Positions 37,462-45,962 of a stretch of 64,000 bases of DNA are shown here, piece by piece. Location: contig CBDCJX010000007.1 of NCBI GenBank assembly GCA_965218045.1, positions 124,001 through 188,000 of the forward strand, given 5' to 3'. This DNA is from CAVRCA01 sp965218045. GTDB taxonomy: Bacteria > Pseudomonadota > Alphaproteobacteria > Acetobacterales > Acetobacteraceae. Within the stretch, counting starts at the first letter, position 1. Each line of letters starts with the position of its first letter. Below the pieces are notes generated by a model. It was not told the origin of the DNA, did not search any database, and saw nothing but the letters and a program-made list of their open reading frames with translations. The translations under genes and the position numbers were made by a program.

Positions 37462-39291
37462 ATGAGCGAGACGGCGGAACCGCGGACGGAACGGCACGGA
37501 TTTGGCGCCGAGGTCGGGCGGCTGCTCGATCTGGTGGTCCACTCGCTGTACTCGGATCGCGAGATCTTCCTGCGCGAGCTCGTCGCCAACGCCGCCGATG
37601 CGATGGATCGCCGGCGGTTCGAGGCGCTCACCGACCCCGCCCTGGCGCTGCCGGATGACGCGAAGATCCGCATCGTGCCCGACAAGCCGGGGCGCACCCT
37701 GCTGATCGCCGACCAAGGCATCGGCATGTCGCATGACGAGCTGATGCAGAACCTGGGCACCATCGCCCGCTCCGGCACCCGTGCGTTCGGCGAGACCCTG
37801 GAGCAGGCCAAGCCCGAGGAGCGGCCAAGCCTGATCGGCCAGTTCGGCGTGGGCTTCTACTCCGCTTTCATGGTCGCCGATCGGGTCGAGGTCACCTCGC
37901 GCAAGGTGGGCGCGGCGGAGGCTTGGACCTGGGCCTCCGACGGCTCCGGCGAGTTCACCCTCTCCCCCGCGACAAGGGAGATCGCGGGCACCGAGGTGCT
38001 GCTGCACGTCAAGCCGGATGCCGACGAGTTCCTCGACCCGGTGCGGCTCGAGGCGATCATCCGCAAATGGGCCGACCACATCACCGTGCCGATCACGCTG
38101 GCCCGCGACGGCGCGGATCAGCCGGCCAACGAGGGCACCGCGCTGTGGCGCAAGTCGCGCGCGGAGATGTCCGAGGAGTCCGCGACCACTTTCTACCGCC
38201 ATCTCGGCAACCTGTTCGACACGCCCTGGGCGACGTTGCACTGGAAGGCCGAGGGCATGCTGGAGTTCTTCGCCCTCCTGTTCATCCCCGGCAGCAAGCC
38301 ATTCGACCCGGTCGAGGCCGAGCGCAAATCCCGCGTGCGGCTGCACGTGCGGCGCATGTTCATCACCGACGAGGCGGAGCTGCTGCCGCCGTGGCTGCGT
38401 TTCATTCAGGGCGTGGTCGACACCGAGGATCTGCCGCTCAATGTCTCGCGCGAAATGCTCCAGACCACGCCGGTCCTGGCGCGCATTCGTAAGGCGGTGA
38501 CGGGGCGGGTGCTGTCCGAGCTGAAGACCCGCGCCAAGACCGACGAGGCGGGCTACGCCACGTTCTGGGGCAATTTTGGCGGCGTGCTCAAGGAGGGGAT
38601 CTGGGAGGAGACCGAGCATCGCAAGGAGCTCGGCGAGCTGCTCCGCTTCCGCTCATCCTCCGAGGAGGGCTGGACCTCGCTCGAGGCGTATCTCAAGCGC
38701 ATGCAGCCGGGCCAGGAGGCGATCTATTATCTCGCCGGGGACGACATCGCCGCACTGCGGAACTCGCCGCAGCTCGAGGGTTTTCGGGCCAAAGGCATCG
38801 AAGTGCTGCTGATGGCCGATCCGATTGACGCGTTCTGGCCCGACCGATTCGACGGCTACGAGGGCAAGCATCTGCGCAGCATCACCAAAGCCCCGCCCGA
38901 CCTGCGGCGCGAGCACGCCGAGCCCGCGCCGGATGTCTCGGCGCTCGCGCTCGCGCTCAAGCAGGCGCTGAAGGACGACGTGTCCGATGTGCGGCCGACC
39001 GACCGGCTGGTGGACAGCGCCGTCGTGCTCGCCGCCGGCACCTCGGGGCCGGACTTGCAGATGCAGCGCCTGCTGCGTCGCTCCGGCCGGGCGCCGTTCG
39101 CGGCCCCGCCGGTTTTAGAGATCAACCCCCGGCACCCGCTGATCCAGCAGCTCGCCGCCGCGACCGAGGCGGAGGGCTTTGCCGAGATCGCCGGCACCTT
39201 GCTGGATCTGGCACGGGTGCAGGAAGGCGACCTGCCGCGCGATCCGGCCGCTTTCGCCCGACGCATCACGGCGATGCTGGTTGGCAGCTGA
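37462..39291 (+). CDS. htpG: Hsp90 chaperone HtpG
   Basis: The 609-residue protein has the Bergerat ATPase fold: REIFLRELVANAADAMDRRR, LLIADQGIGMSHDEL, and GQFGVGFYSAFMVAD. A middle domain follows with VDTEDLPLNVSREMLQ (the catalytic Arg loop), then a dimerisation domain ending near 600. It is a cytoplasmic ATP-driven chaperone, usually heat-inducible; no clear sigma-32 site was seen upstream. GAGG precedes the start. Confidence 0.95.
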   Translation: MSETAEPRTERHGFGAEVGRLLDLVVHSLYSDREIFLRELVANAADAMDRRRFEALTDPALALPDDAKIRIVPDKPGRTLLIADQGIGMSHDELMQNLGTIARSGTRAFGETLEQAKPEERPSLIGQFGVGFYSAFMVADRVEVTSRKVGAAEAWTWASDGSGEFTLSPATREIAGTEVLLHVKPDADEFLDPVRLEAIIRKWADHITVPITLARDGADQPANEGTALWRKSRAEMSEESATTFYRHLGNLFDTPWATLHWKAEGMLEFFALLFIPGSKPFDPVEAERKSRVRLHVRRMFITDEAELLPPWLRFIQGVVDTEDLPLNVSREMLQTTPVLARIRKAVTGRVLSELKTRAKTDEAGYATFWGNFGGVLKEGIWEETEHRKELGELLRFRSSSEEGWTSLEAYLKRMQPGQEAIYYLAGDDIAALRNSPQLEGFRAKGIEVLLMADPIDAFWPDRFDGYEGKHLRSITKAPPDLRREHAEPAPDVSALALALKQALKDDVSDVRPTDRLVDSAVVLAAGTSGPDLQMQRLLRRSGRAPFAAPPVLEINPRHPLIQQLAAATEAEGFAEIAGTLLDLARVQEGDLPRDPAAFARRITAMLVGS

Positions 39292-39417
39292 GCCTTATGC
39301 CAGCCGCTTTGTCCGACGACCTGCCGCTGACCGGAAACGGTTGGGAATAGGGTGTTTTGGTGTAAGTGCCTGAGATATTTCTTGCGCACCTTGTTCGCGT
39401 TGTGTTCTATTTCGCTC

Positions 39418-40122
39418 GTGACCTACGTCCTCCCAACCCCAGTCGAACGCTTCGCCTTCATTATCGAGGCGTTGTGCCAGGCCGCTGCCGCGCGCAGCGC
39501 CAGGCGCTGGATTGCGGTGGCCATTGCCAACCTGATCTGGCTCCGGCTGCGACGCGCCGGCGTGCGGTTCGCCAAGCTGGCCGCCCGGGTCCAGTCCGGC
39601 AAGCTCCCGGCCGCCGCGCGGACGTCCGCGTCGGGTGCGTCCGACCAGTCGGCGGAGTCCCGCGCCGAGCGGCAAGCGAAGCGGCGCAAGTCGGATGATC
39701 CAGCGGATCGTCTGGCCAAGCGCTTGCCGCGCGGCTTTGCCTGGCTGCTTCGGCTGGTGCCGGAGGCGGCGGTCTATGGCAGTCAGCTGAACCATCTGCT
39801 GTCCGACCCGGAGATGGTGGCGCTGCTGCAAGCCGCGCCGCAGATGGGGCGGCTGCTGCGCCCGCTCTGTCAGATGCTGGGCATCAGGCTATCCGAACAC
39901 CCCCTCTTGCAACACACGCCGCGTCTGCGCGCCGCGGCCTCGCCCCTCGGCGCGCCCGCCGACGATGGTGCGCCCGCTGACGTCGTGGCGCCCGCGCGAA
40001 GTTCCTTCGCCGAGACGATGCAATCGACGCGCCGTTCCCGCCGTCGTCGTGCCGCCCGGCGGGTCGACCAGCTGCCGTGGGTCGTCCGCGGCCCGCCGGG
40101 CGGACTTTTCGAACCGGGATGA
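39418..40122 (+). CDS. hypothetical protein with basic, Ala-rich composition
   Basis: I do not recognise a named family. The best start is the GTG at 39418 (then TYVLPTPVERFAFIIEALCQ), giving 234 residues; a TTG or ATG-like start further upstream is less likely. A mid-region IANLIWLRLRRAGVRFAKLA is amphipathic. A short conserved-looking stretch LAKRLPRGFAWLLRLVPEAA and LLSDPEMVALLQAAPQMGRL follow. The last 60 residues are low-complexity and basic. A DNA- or membrane-associated role is possible but unsupported. Confidence 0.65.
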   Translation: MTYVLPTPVERFAFIIEALCQAAAARSARRWIAVAIANLIWLRLRRAGVRFAKLAARVQSGKLPAAARTSASGASDQSAESRAERQAKRRKSDDPADRLAKRLPRGFAWLLRLVPEAAVYGSQLNHLLSDPEMVALLQAAPQMGRLLRPLCQMLGIRLSEHPLLQHTPRLRAAASPLGAPADDGAPADVVAPARSSFAETMQSTRRSRRRRAARRVDQLPWVVRGPPGGLFEPG

Positions 40123-40312
40123 ACGCATCGCGCCGAGGCGTGACTCAATCGTTCCACCTTTACAACGTAACACCCGCCGCCAGCGACGGCCCGGCGTCAC
40201 GCCGGCCGCCATGGTTCGGTCCACGTCCCTGGCAGCTCGAGCGTGGGCCAAGCCGTCCAAGTTCGGCCTTCGCCGAGCCAGGCCGAGCGGGGAGGGACTT
40301 GGGGCGGTGGTC

Positions 40313-40624
40313 TCACTGGGCGGGTCGGCCGCGTGTGACGGCAGGCGCCTCCGGCGTCGCGTTGGCGGGGCGATCCGTGTCCGGGCCGGTGTAGTTCCGA
40401 TTGAGCTGACCCGCGTTGAGCTGGTCCACCTTGCTGTCGCCGGTGTCATTGCCCTTGTCGTTGCGGCGATCGATGTTGCCGTACGGGTTGTCGGCATTCG
40501 CCGCCATGACGATCCGGGCCGGCGCGTTGTCCGACGCGTAATGCGCGGCGGCCTGACCCGGGAGCGCGGCTACAACGAGGGCTACGCCGAACGCGACGAC
40601 GGGCAATAAGGTTTTTGAAGGCAT
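40313..40624 (-). CDS. small secreted protein, 103 residues
   Basis: The protein has a signal peptide (MPSKTLLPVVAFGVALVVAALPGQAAA) and a short polar mature part rich in Asn and Asp (NADNPYGNIDRRNDKGNDTG). GGAGGA precedes the ATG. No domain is recognised. It lies between the basic hypothetical gene and polA, with its stop at 40313. 40123-40312 contains no further gene that I can support. Confidence 0.7.
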   Translation of the reverse strand: MPSKTLLPVVAFGVALVVAALPGQAAAHYASDNAPARIVMAANADNPYGNIDRRNDKGNDTGDSKVDQLNAGQLNRNYTGPDTDRPANATPEAPAVTRGRPAQ

Positions 40625-40704
40625 CGGAAGATCCTCCTTGGATGTACAATGCGGTGCCTAACGCGTCCGAGGCCAATTCGATCCGTGCTGGTCCCTTCGC
40701 AGCC

Positions 40705-43497
40705 TTAGTGCGCCGCTGCCCAGGTCCTGCCGCGTCCGGTCTCGACGACCAGCGGCACCGCCAGTTCCGCGGCCCGTTCCATGACCTCGCGCGCGAGCTC
40801 GGCGAGGGCGTCGGCCTCGTCCTCCGGCGCCTCGAACAGCAATTCGTCATGCACTTGCAGCAGCAGGCGTGAGCGGAGCCCGGCGTCGCGCAAGGCGCGC
40901 GGCAGCCGCACCATGGCGCGCTTGATGACGTCCGCGGCACCGCCCTGCAAGGGCGCGTTGATCGCCTGCCGCTCGGCATAGGCGCGGCGCGCCGGGTTGC
41001 GGTCGGCGATCCCGGGGATCCAGCAGCGTCGGCCGAACGGCGTGAGGACGTAGCCGGCGATCCGCGCCTCCTCCTTGGTGCGCTCCATGTAGGCGCGAAT
41101 GCCGGGATAGCGGGCGAAATACGCTTCGATGTAGCCGCGCGCCTCGCCCGGAGCGATGCCGAGCTGGCGCGCCAGGCCGAACGCGCTGATGCCGTAGATG
41201 ATGCCGAAATTGATCGCCTTGGCGCGCCGCCGCGTCATCGGGTCCATGCCCTCGATCGGCAGCCCAAAAACCTCGGCGGCGGTGCGCGCGTGGATGTCCT
41301 CGCCCTGGGAAAAACTCTCGCGCAGCTGCGGGATGTCGGCGACGTGGGCGAGCAGCCGGAGCTCGATCTGCGAGTAGTCGCAGCTCACCAGCACGTGCCC
41401 GGGCTCGGCGATGAAGGCGCGGCGGATGCGGCTACCCTCGTCGGTGCGGATCGGGATGTTCTGCAGGTTGGGGTCGATCGACGACAGCCGCCCGGTGCTG
41501 GCCACCGCCATCGCGAAGCGGGTGTGAATGCGGCCGGTATCGGGATGGATCTCGTCGACCAGCGCGTCGGCGTAGGTCGATTTGAGCTTTGCGAGCTGGC
41601 GCCATTCCAGGATGTGCGCGGGCAGCTCGTGTCCCTGCTCGGCGAGGCTTTGCAACACCGAGGCGTCGGTGCCCCAGGCGCCGGTCTTCATCCGCTTGCC
41701 GCCGCCGAGCTTCATCTCGTCGAACAGCACCTCGCCGAGCTGCTTGGCGCTGCCGAGGTTGAACGCGCGCCCGGCGAGCCGGTGAATCTCGTGCTCCATC
41801 CCCGCCATGCGCTGCTCGAAGTCGCTCGACATGCGCCGCAGGTCGTCGGCGTCGACCTTGACCCCGGCGCGCTCCATGTCGAGCAGCACGTGGGTGAGCC
41901 GCCGCTCGATCTGCTCGTAGAGTGCCAGCGCGCCGGAGGCGGGCAGGCGCGGGCGCAGGGTGAGCCAGAGCCGGAGCACGAGGTCGGCGTGCTCGGCGGC
42001 GTAGGCGGTGGCGCGTTCGATCGGCACCGCGGCGAAACCCACGCGGTTGCGACCGGTGCCGGTGACGTCGTCGAGGATGATCGCGGTGTGACCGAGATGC
42101 AGCGGCGCGAGCTCGTCCAGCGCGTGGCCATGCAGCCCGGCTTCCATCGCGTAGGAGATCAGGGTCGCATCATCGACCGGTGCGGCGACCGGGAAACCGG
42201 CGCGCGCCATCACCAGCATGTCGCGCTTGGCGTCCTGGTAGATTTTCAGCACGCCGGGATCGGTGAGCAGCGCGCCGGTCAGCGCGATGGCATCGGCGAG
42301 CGCGACCTGCTCGCCGGCTGCCTCGTGCAGCAGCGGCAGATAGCAGGCGCGGCCCGGCGCGGTGGCGAACGCGAGGCCGAGCAGCCGGGCGCGCATCCCA
42401 TCCGCGGCATCCGTGACCGCTTTGATCGCGAGGATGCCACCGCGCGACGCCTCGGCGAGCCAGGGTGCGAGACCCTCGGCGCTGAAGATGGTGGCATAGG
42501 GGCCGAACGCGCCGGTCGGACGCTCGACCTCGATCTCCGGCGGCTTGTCGGTATTGAGGGGACGCGGCCGGCGGTCCACCTGCAGCGCGACCGCGACCGG
42601 GGTGCCGGCATCCTCCAGCCCCATGCGGGAGATGATGCTGCGAAACCCCATCGAAGCGAGCCAGCCGCCGAGCTTGGCGCGATCCGGCTGGCGCGCTTGC
42701 AGTGCCTCGATCGGTAGCGGCAGGGGCGCGTCGTCGCGCAAGGTGACGAGCTGGCGCGAGAGGCGCGCGGCCTCGGCGTGCTCGATGAGCGCGTCGCGGC
42801 GCTTGGATGGCTTCATCGCCGGAGCCGCCGCGAGCACGGTCTCGAGGTCGCCGAACTCGACGAGGAGCTGTGCCGCCGTCTTTGGGCCGATGCCAGGAAC
42901 GCCCGGCACGTTGTCCACCGAATCGCCCATCAGCGCCTGCACGTCGATCAGCTTGTCGGGTGTGACGCCGAACTTCTCCATCACCTCGGCCGGACCGATC
43001 GGCTTCTGCTTGATCGGGTCGAGCATCTCCACGCCCGGGCGGATGAGCTGCATCATGTCCTTGTCGGAGGAGACGATCACCGCGGCACCGTCGCGGCCGA
43101 CGACCTCGCGGCAGTAGGCGGCGATCAGGTCGTCCGCCTCCCAGCCATCGAGCTCGATCGCGGGCACGCCGAACGCGTCGGTCGCCTGCCGTATCAGGGC
43201 GAATTGCGGCTTGAGCTCGTCCGGCGGCTCGGTCCGGTTCGCCTTGTAGGCGTCGTACATCGCGTTGCGGAACGTCACGCTGCCGGCGTCGAAGATCACC
43301 GCGATGTGGGTCCCGACATGGTCGCGCAGCAGCTTGGCGAGCATGTTGGTGAAGCCGAACACCGCGTTGACCGGGACGCCATCGGGCCGCGTCATCGGCG
43401 GCAGCGCGTGAAAGGCGCGGAACACGAACCCCGATCCGTCGATCAGGATCAGTCGGACCGGCTCGGTTGTTCCAGCTTGTGCCGGCGCGTCTTCCAG
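40705..43497 (-). CDS. polA: DNA polymerase I, proofreading site degenerate, non-standard start
   Basis: The protein has the 5'-nuclease domain (LILIDGSGFVFRAFHALPPM to about 290) and the helix-hairpin-helix IDVQALMGDSVDNVPGVPG. The polymerase domain has motif A DYSQIELRLLAHV, the finger helix RRAKAINFGIIYGISAFGLA and motif C QVHDELLFE. The 3'-5' exonuclease domain is present in length but lacks the catalytic acidic residues. The nearest canonical start (GTG 43425) would cut off the first strand and its metal-binding Asp. A CTG at 43497, next to the upstream gene's stop, gives a full-length 930-residue protein. Confidence 0.93.
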   Translation of the reverse strand: MEDAPAQAGTTEPVRLILIDGSGFVFRAFHALPPMTRPDGVPVNAVFGFTNMLAKLLRDHVGTHIAVIFDAGSVTFRNAMYDAYKANRTEPPDELKPQFALIRQATDAFGVPAIELDGWEADDLIAAYCREVVGRDGAAVIVSSDKDMMQLIRPGVEMLDPIKQKPIGPAEVMEKFGVTPDKLIDVQALMGDSVDNVPGVPGIGPKTAAQLLVEFGDLETVLAAAPAMKPSKRRDALIEHAEAARLSRQLVTLRDDAPLPLPIEALQARQPDRAKLGGWLASMGFRSIISRMGLEDAGTPVAVALQVDRRPRPLNTDKPPEIEVERPTGAFGPYATIFSAEGLAPWLAEASRGGILAIKAVTDAADGMRARLLGLAFATAPGRACYLPLLHEAAGEQVALADAIALTGALLTDPGVLKIYQDAKRDMLVMARAGFPVAAPVDDATLISYAMEAGLHGHALDELAPLHLGHTAIILDDVTGTGRNRVGFAAVPIERATAYAAEHADLVLRLWLTLRPRLPASGALALYEQIERRLTHVLLDMERAGVKVDADDLRRMSSDFEQRMAGMEHEIHRLAGRAFNLGSAKQLGEVLFDEMKLGGGKRMKTGAWGTDASVLQSLAEQGHELPAHILEWRQLAKLKSTYADALVDEIHPDTGRIHTRFAMAVASTGRLSSIDPNLQNIPIRTDEGSRIRRAFIAEPGHVLVSCDYSQIELRLLAHVADIPQLRESFSQGEDIHARTAAEVFGLPIEGMDPMTRRRAKAINFGIIYGISAFGLARQLGIAPGEARGYIEAYFARYPGIRAYMERTKEEARIAGYVLTPFGRRCWIPGIADRNPARRAYAERQAINAPLQGGAADVIKRAMVRLPRALRDAGLRSRLLLQVHDELLFEAPEDEADALAELAREVMERAAELAVPLVVETGRGRTWAAAH

Positions 43498-43498
43498 C

Positions 43499-43696
43499 TC
43501 AGTGCCCGTCGTCGTGACCCGCTCCCGGGTTGAGCACGTAGAGCCGCGAGCAATACGGGCACATCACCTGTTGGGTAAGGATGCGCAGATACACCCGCGG
43601 GTGCCCGAGCGCGCCGCCGCCGCCGTCGCAGGCCACCGTGCGCTGGTCCACGTGGATGGTCTCGGTCGGGGAGAGGGTGGGGGCGCCGTCCGGCAT
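43499..43696 (-). CDS. zinc-finger (CHCC) protein, NDUFS6-like
   Basis: The 65-residue protein has the zf-CHCC pattern: a first Cys-containing strand VACDGGGGALGHPRVYL, then MCPYCSRLYVL. It is a small alphaproteobacterial zinc protein related to the complex I subunit NDUFS6. It ends at a TGA that overlaps the polA start region, so polA could be translated by reinitiation. The mature function is not established. Confidence 0.9.
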   Translation of the reverse strand: MPDGAPTLSPTETIHVDQRTVACDGGGGALGHPRVYLRILTQQVMCPYCSRLYVLNPGAGHDDGH

Positions 43697-43726
43697 GTTT
43701 TCCTCTATGGCGGAAAATCCGCCCGG

Positions 43727-44764
43727 ATGATAGCGATGTGGGTGGTGCTTTCAACCGGCCGTGCTGCTCCGACCCGCTCCCGCCTGCGTCTCGCGGCCGC
43801 CCTGGTCGTCGGCCTGCTGCTGAGCGGCTGCGTCGGTCGGCCGATCGACCCCGCGCTCGTCACGGGCCGACCGGGGCCGGTTGCCGGCGCGTTCACCATG
43901 CGGGACGGCACCTCCCTGCCGTATCGCCAGTGGCTGCCTGCCGGCGGGGAACCGTGGGCGGTGGTGCTGGCGTTGCACGGGATGAACGACAGTCGGGATG
44001 CCTGGGAGATCCCGGCCCCCGACATGGCGGCTTCCGGGATCGCGGTGTTCGCGCCGGATCAGCGCGGCTTCGGCGCCACGCCGACGCGGGGCTTTTGGCC
44101 GAGCGGGGGCTTGCTGGTGGCGGATGCCGACCGGATGGCCCGTGCGCTGCACGCCCGCTACCCGCATGCCAAACTGATCCTGCTGGGCGAGAGCATGGGC
44201 GCGGCGGTGCTGATGTGTCTGGAGACCGCCCCCAATCCGCCCCCCGCCGCTGGCTACGTGCTGGTGGCGCCTGCGGTGTGGGGCCGCGCGGAGATGAATG
44301 TTTTTCTGCGATCGCTGCTCTGGCTCGCTTCGAACCTGGTGCCCGAGATGGAGCTGAGCGGGGCGCCGATGAAGGTCACCGCGAGCAGCAACCGCGACGC
44401 GCTGATCCGCTTGGCGCGTGATCCGCTTACCCTGCGCCGGACGCGGGTCTCCTCGGTGCGCGGCCTGGTCGACCTGATGGATGCAGCACTCGCCGCCGCG
44501 CCTCGGGTCGGCGCTCCCACCCTGTTCCTCTACGGCGGCAAGGACGAGCTGGTGCCCGACCGCGCGACGGCCGCCACCTGGGAGGCCCTGCGGCCCGGTC
44601 TGCGCACGGCGTTCTATCCGGGCGGTTATCACTTGCTCCTGCGCGACACCGACCGCGCCAAGCCGCTCGGCGACGTGCTCGCGTGGATGCGCGACCCTCG
44701 GGCGCCCCTGCCATCCGGGGCGGATCGGGCGGCGAGCGCGTGGCTGGCGCAGCGGGAACACTGA
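43727..44764 (+). CDS. alpha/beta hydrolase lipoprotein (lysophospholipase-like)
   Basis: The 345-residue protein has a lipoprotein signal with lipobox LLSG-C (LVVGLLLSGCVGRP). A Hydrolase_4 domain follows: VVLALHGMNDSRDAW, PDQRGFG, the nucleophile in LLGESMGAAV, and YGGKDELVPD and GGYHLLL for the Asp and His. It should act on the outer face of the inner or on the outer membrane. Close families include monoglyceride lipase and lysophospholipase. A second ATG at 43736 is an alternative start. Confidence 0.88.
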   Translation: MIAMWVVLSTGRAAPTRSRLRLAAALVVGLLLSGCVGRPIDPALVTGRPGPVAGAFTMRDGTSLPYRQWLPAGGEPWAVVLALHGMNDSRDAWEIPAPDMAASGIAVFAPDQRGFGATPTRGFWPSGGLLVADADRMARALHARYPHAKLILLGESMGAAVLMCLETAPNPPPAAGYVLVAPAVWGRAEMNVFLRSLLWLASNLVPEMELSGAPMKVTASSNRDALIRLARDPLTLRRTRVSSVRGLVDLMDAALAAAPRVGAPTLFLYGGKDELVPDRATAATWEALRPGLRTAFYPGGYHLLLRDTDRAKPLGDVLAWMRDPRAPLPSGADRAASAWLAQREH

Positions 44765-44808
44765 GCGGTCTTTCGCAGCCGCGCGATTCGCGCTATCCAG
44801 GCTCTCTC

Positions 44809-44885
44809 GGACCCGTAGCTCAGCTGGATAGAGCGTCGCCCTCCGAAGGCGAAGGTCGCACGTTCGAATCGTGTCGGGTCCGCCA
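44809..44885 (+). tRNA. tRNA-Arg(CCG)
   Basis: Canonical cloverleaf: acceptor GGACCCG/CGGGTCC, D-arm GCTC/GAGC, anticodon stem TCGCC/GGCGA with loop CTCCGAA (anticodon CCG). The T-arm loop is TTCGAAT, and G73 with encoded CCA at 44883-44885. The repeat family of the accessory island begins at this CCA end, so the gene probably marks the island boundary. Confidence 0.95.
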
Positions 44886-45443
44886 ATGCTCCGGTATTAT
44901 GTAGCAACCGCCACCAACTGAGGTAAGTAGGTTAGCTTCCTCATGCCCACCTTATCAGGGATGGGCGACACATTCATCATCTCCGGTCTCCACGAGAAGC
45001 GGTCAGCTACCGCCGGTAGGATTGTCGAGCTGCGGCGTGAGGTTGACCGGCTGCAAGCTGACCTGTTCCACATAGACGCGGTGCTGCGGCTCTACGAGGT
45101 GGAGCCCGCCGATATCCCGACCAAGGGCCGTGTGCCGGTGCGCTCGGCCTACTTCGGGCGCAAGGAGATCACCCGCCGTATCTATGACGCCCTGCGGGAG
45201 AATGGGGAGGTATCCGCCGTGGACATTGCCGCCCAGGCGATGCGGGACAAGGGGCTCGATCCAGTGGCCGACAAGAAGCAGCGGGTGGCGTTCTCCCAGC
45301 GGTTTCTCACGTCGCTGCATGATCTGCGGAAGGCGAGGACGGTCGAGCGGATTGGGAGCGGCAAGGGGGTGCGTTGGAGACTGACTACCAACGATGGGCC
45401 GGTAGATGGCAGGGAAAGCGAGCGGCAGGCGCAAAACAGCTAG
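44884..45443 (+). repeat. island repeat family, copy 1 (intact)
   Basis: The stretch from the tRNA-Arg CCA end through the gene at 44961 recurs as copy 2 (48341-48854, direct). A decayed copy 3 lies on the opposite strand (about 50690-51135). All share ATTATGTAGCAACCGCCAC or a degenerate form about 50 bp before the gene. The shared stretch begins at CAATGCTCC, right at the tRNA 3' end in copy 1. Confidence 0.8.
44961..45443 (+). CDS. small coiled-coil plus winged-helix protein (intact family member)
   Basis: I place the start at the ATG at 44961 because MGDTFIISGL-EKRS is shared with copy 2, whereas the region before it is not in frame there (44943 is the alternative). The 160-residue protein has an N-terminal coiled coil (RIVELRREVDRLQADLF) and a middle linker. 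A C-terminal winged-helix-like segment follows (VSAVDIAAQAMRDKG, then FLTSLHDLRKARTVERIG). Function unknown; DNA binding is a reasonable guess. It starts about 75 bp after the tRNA-Arg gene. Confidence 0.75.
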   Translation: MGDTFIISGLHEKRSATAGRIVELRREVDRLQADLFHIDAVLRLYEVEPADIPTKGRVPVRSAYFGRKEITRRIYDALRENGEVSAVDIAAQAMRDKGLDPVADKKQRVAFSQRFLTSLHDLRKARTVERIGSGKGVRWRLTTNDGPVDGRESERQAQNS

Positions 45444-45496
45444 TAGCCCGACGGATTCCGCCAGAACCTTGCGATTCCAGAGTGTTGCCTATAAGG

Positions 45497-45595
45497 TGGC
45501 GGGACGGGAGGACTCGAACCTCCACCCTCCTCGGGTCGCCGGCAGGGAAGCCTACGATAGTTCCCGAGGGCTCTATCCAGTTGAGCTACGCCCCG
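45497..45595 (-). tRNA. aberrant class I tRNA with enlarged anticodon loop
   Basis: On the minus strand: acceptor CGGGGCG/CGTCCCG (one G-U), D-arm GCTC-AACTGGATA-GAGC close to the tRNA-Arg above. The T-arm is GGAGG-TTCGAGT-CCTCC with a 5-6-base variable region. The anticodon stem can be 7 bp (CCTCGGG/CCCGAGG, 45569-45563 with 45535-45529), closing a 27-base loop where 7 is normal. The loop itself can fold (TCGTAGGC with GCCGGCGA, one mismatch). No anticodon can be assigned. An intron, a disrupted gene and an unusual functional RNA are all possible. Confidence 0.7.
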
Positions 45596-45646
45596 ATGCC
45601 TGGAAGGTGCCGCCAACGCTCGGCGGCACCTTCTATTCTTCCAAAA

Positions 45647-45931
45647 TCACACTCTCCCCTTTTCGGCGAGATACTTGTGCTTCTGGTGGTGAACTGCGCT
45701 TGGCGTAATGTCTAAGGTTCGGGCAATCTCCGAGTCGGCTACATTCCGCTCAATCATGTTCCGTAGGAACTGAACACCTGCATCGGTCAAGCGCCCATTT
45801 TCTCGCTTGATCTCGGGAGACTGCCCTATCCTACCGGTTTCGTTCCGTATGACAGTGAGGATACCCTGCAACTTGGCTTGCATATCCTGCAAGTCCTGCA
45901 TCAAGTCGTCGACTAGGTCCTCTACCCTCAT
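45647..45931 (-). CDS. small coiled-coil and helix-turn-helix protein, 94 residues
   Basis: No family is recognised with confidence. The N-terminal half is a likely coiled coil (VDDLMQDLQDMQAKLQGILT). The C-terminal half has a helix-turn-helix, VADSEIARTLDITPSAVHHQ. It lies 51 bp upstream of the aberrant tRNA on the same strand, with a hairpin (AAGGTGCCGCC/GGCGGCACCTT, about 45604-45633) between. The DNA is less GC-rich than the core genes. A regulator is plausible. Confidence 0.65.
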   Translation of the reverse strand: MRVEDLVDDLMQDLQDMQAKLQGILTVIRNETGRIGQSPEIKRENGRLTDAGVQFLRNMIERNVADSEIARTLDITPSAVHHQKHKYLAEKGRV

Positions 45932-45962
45932 ACCGAAATGCTAATCTCGGTTTTCTAAATCG

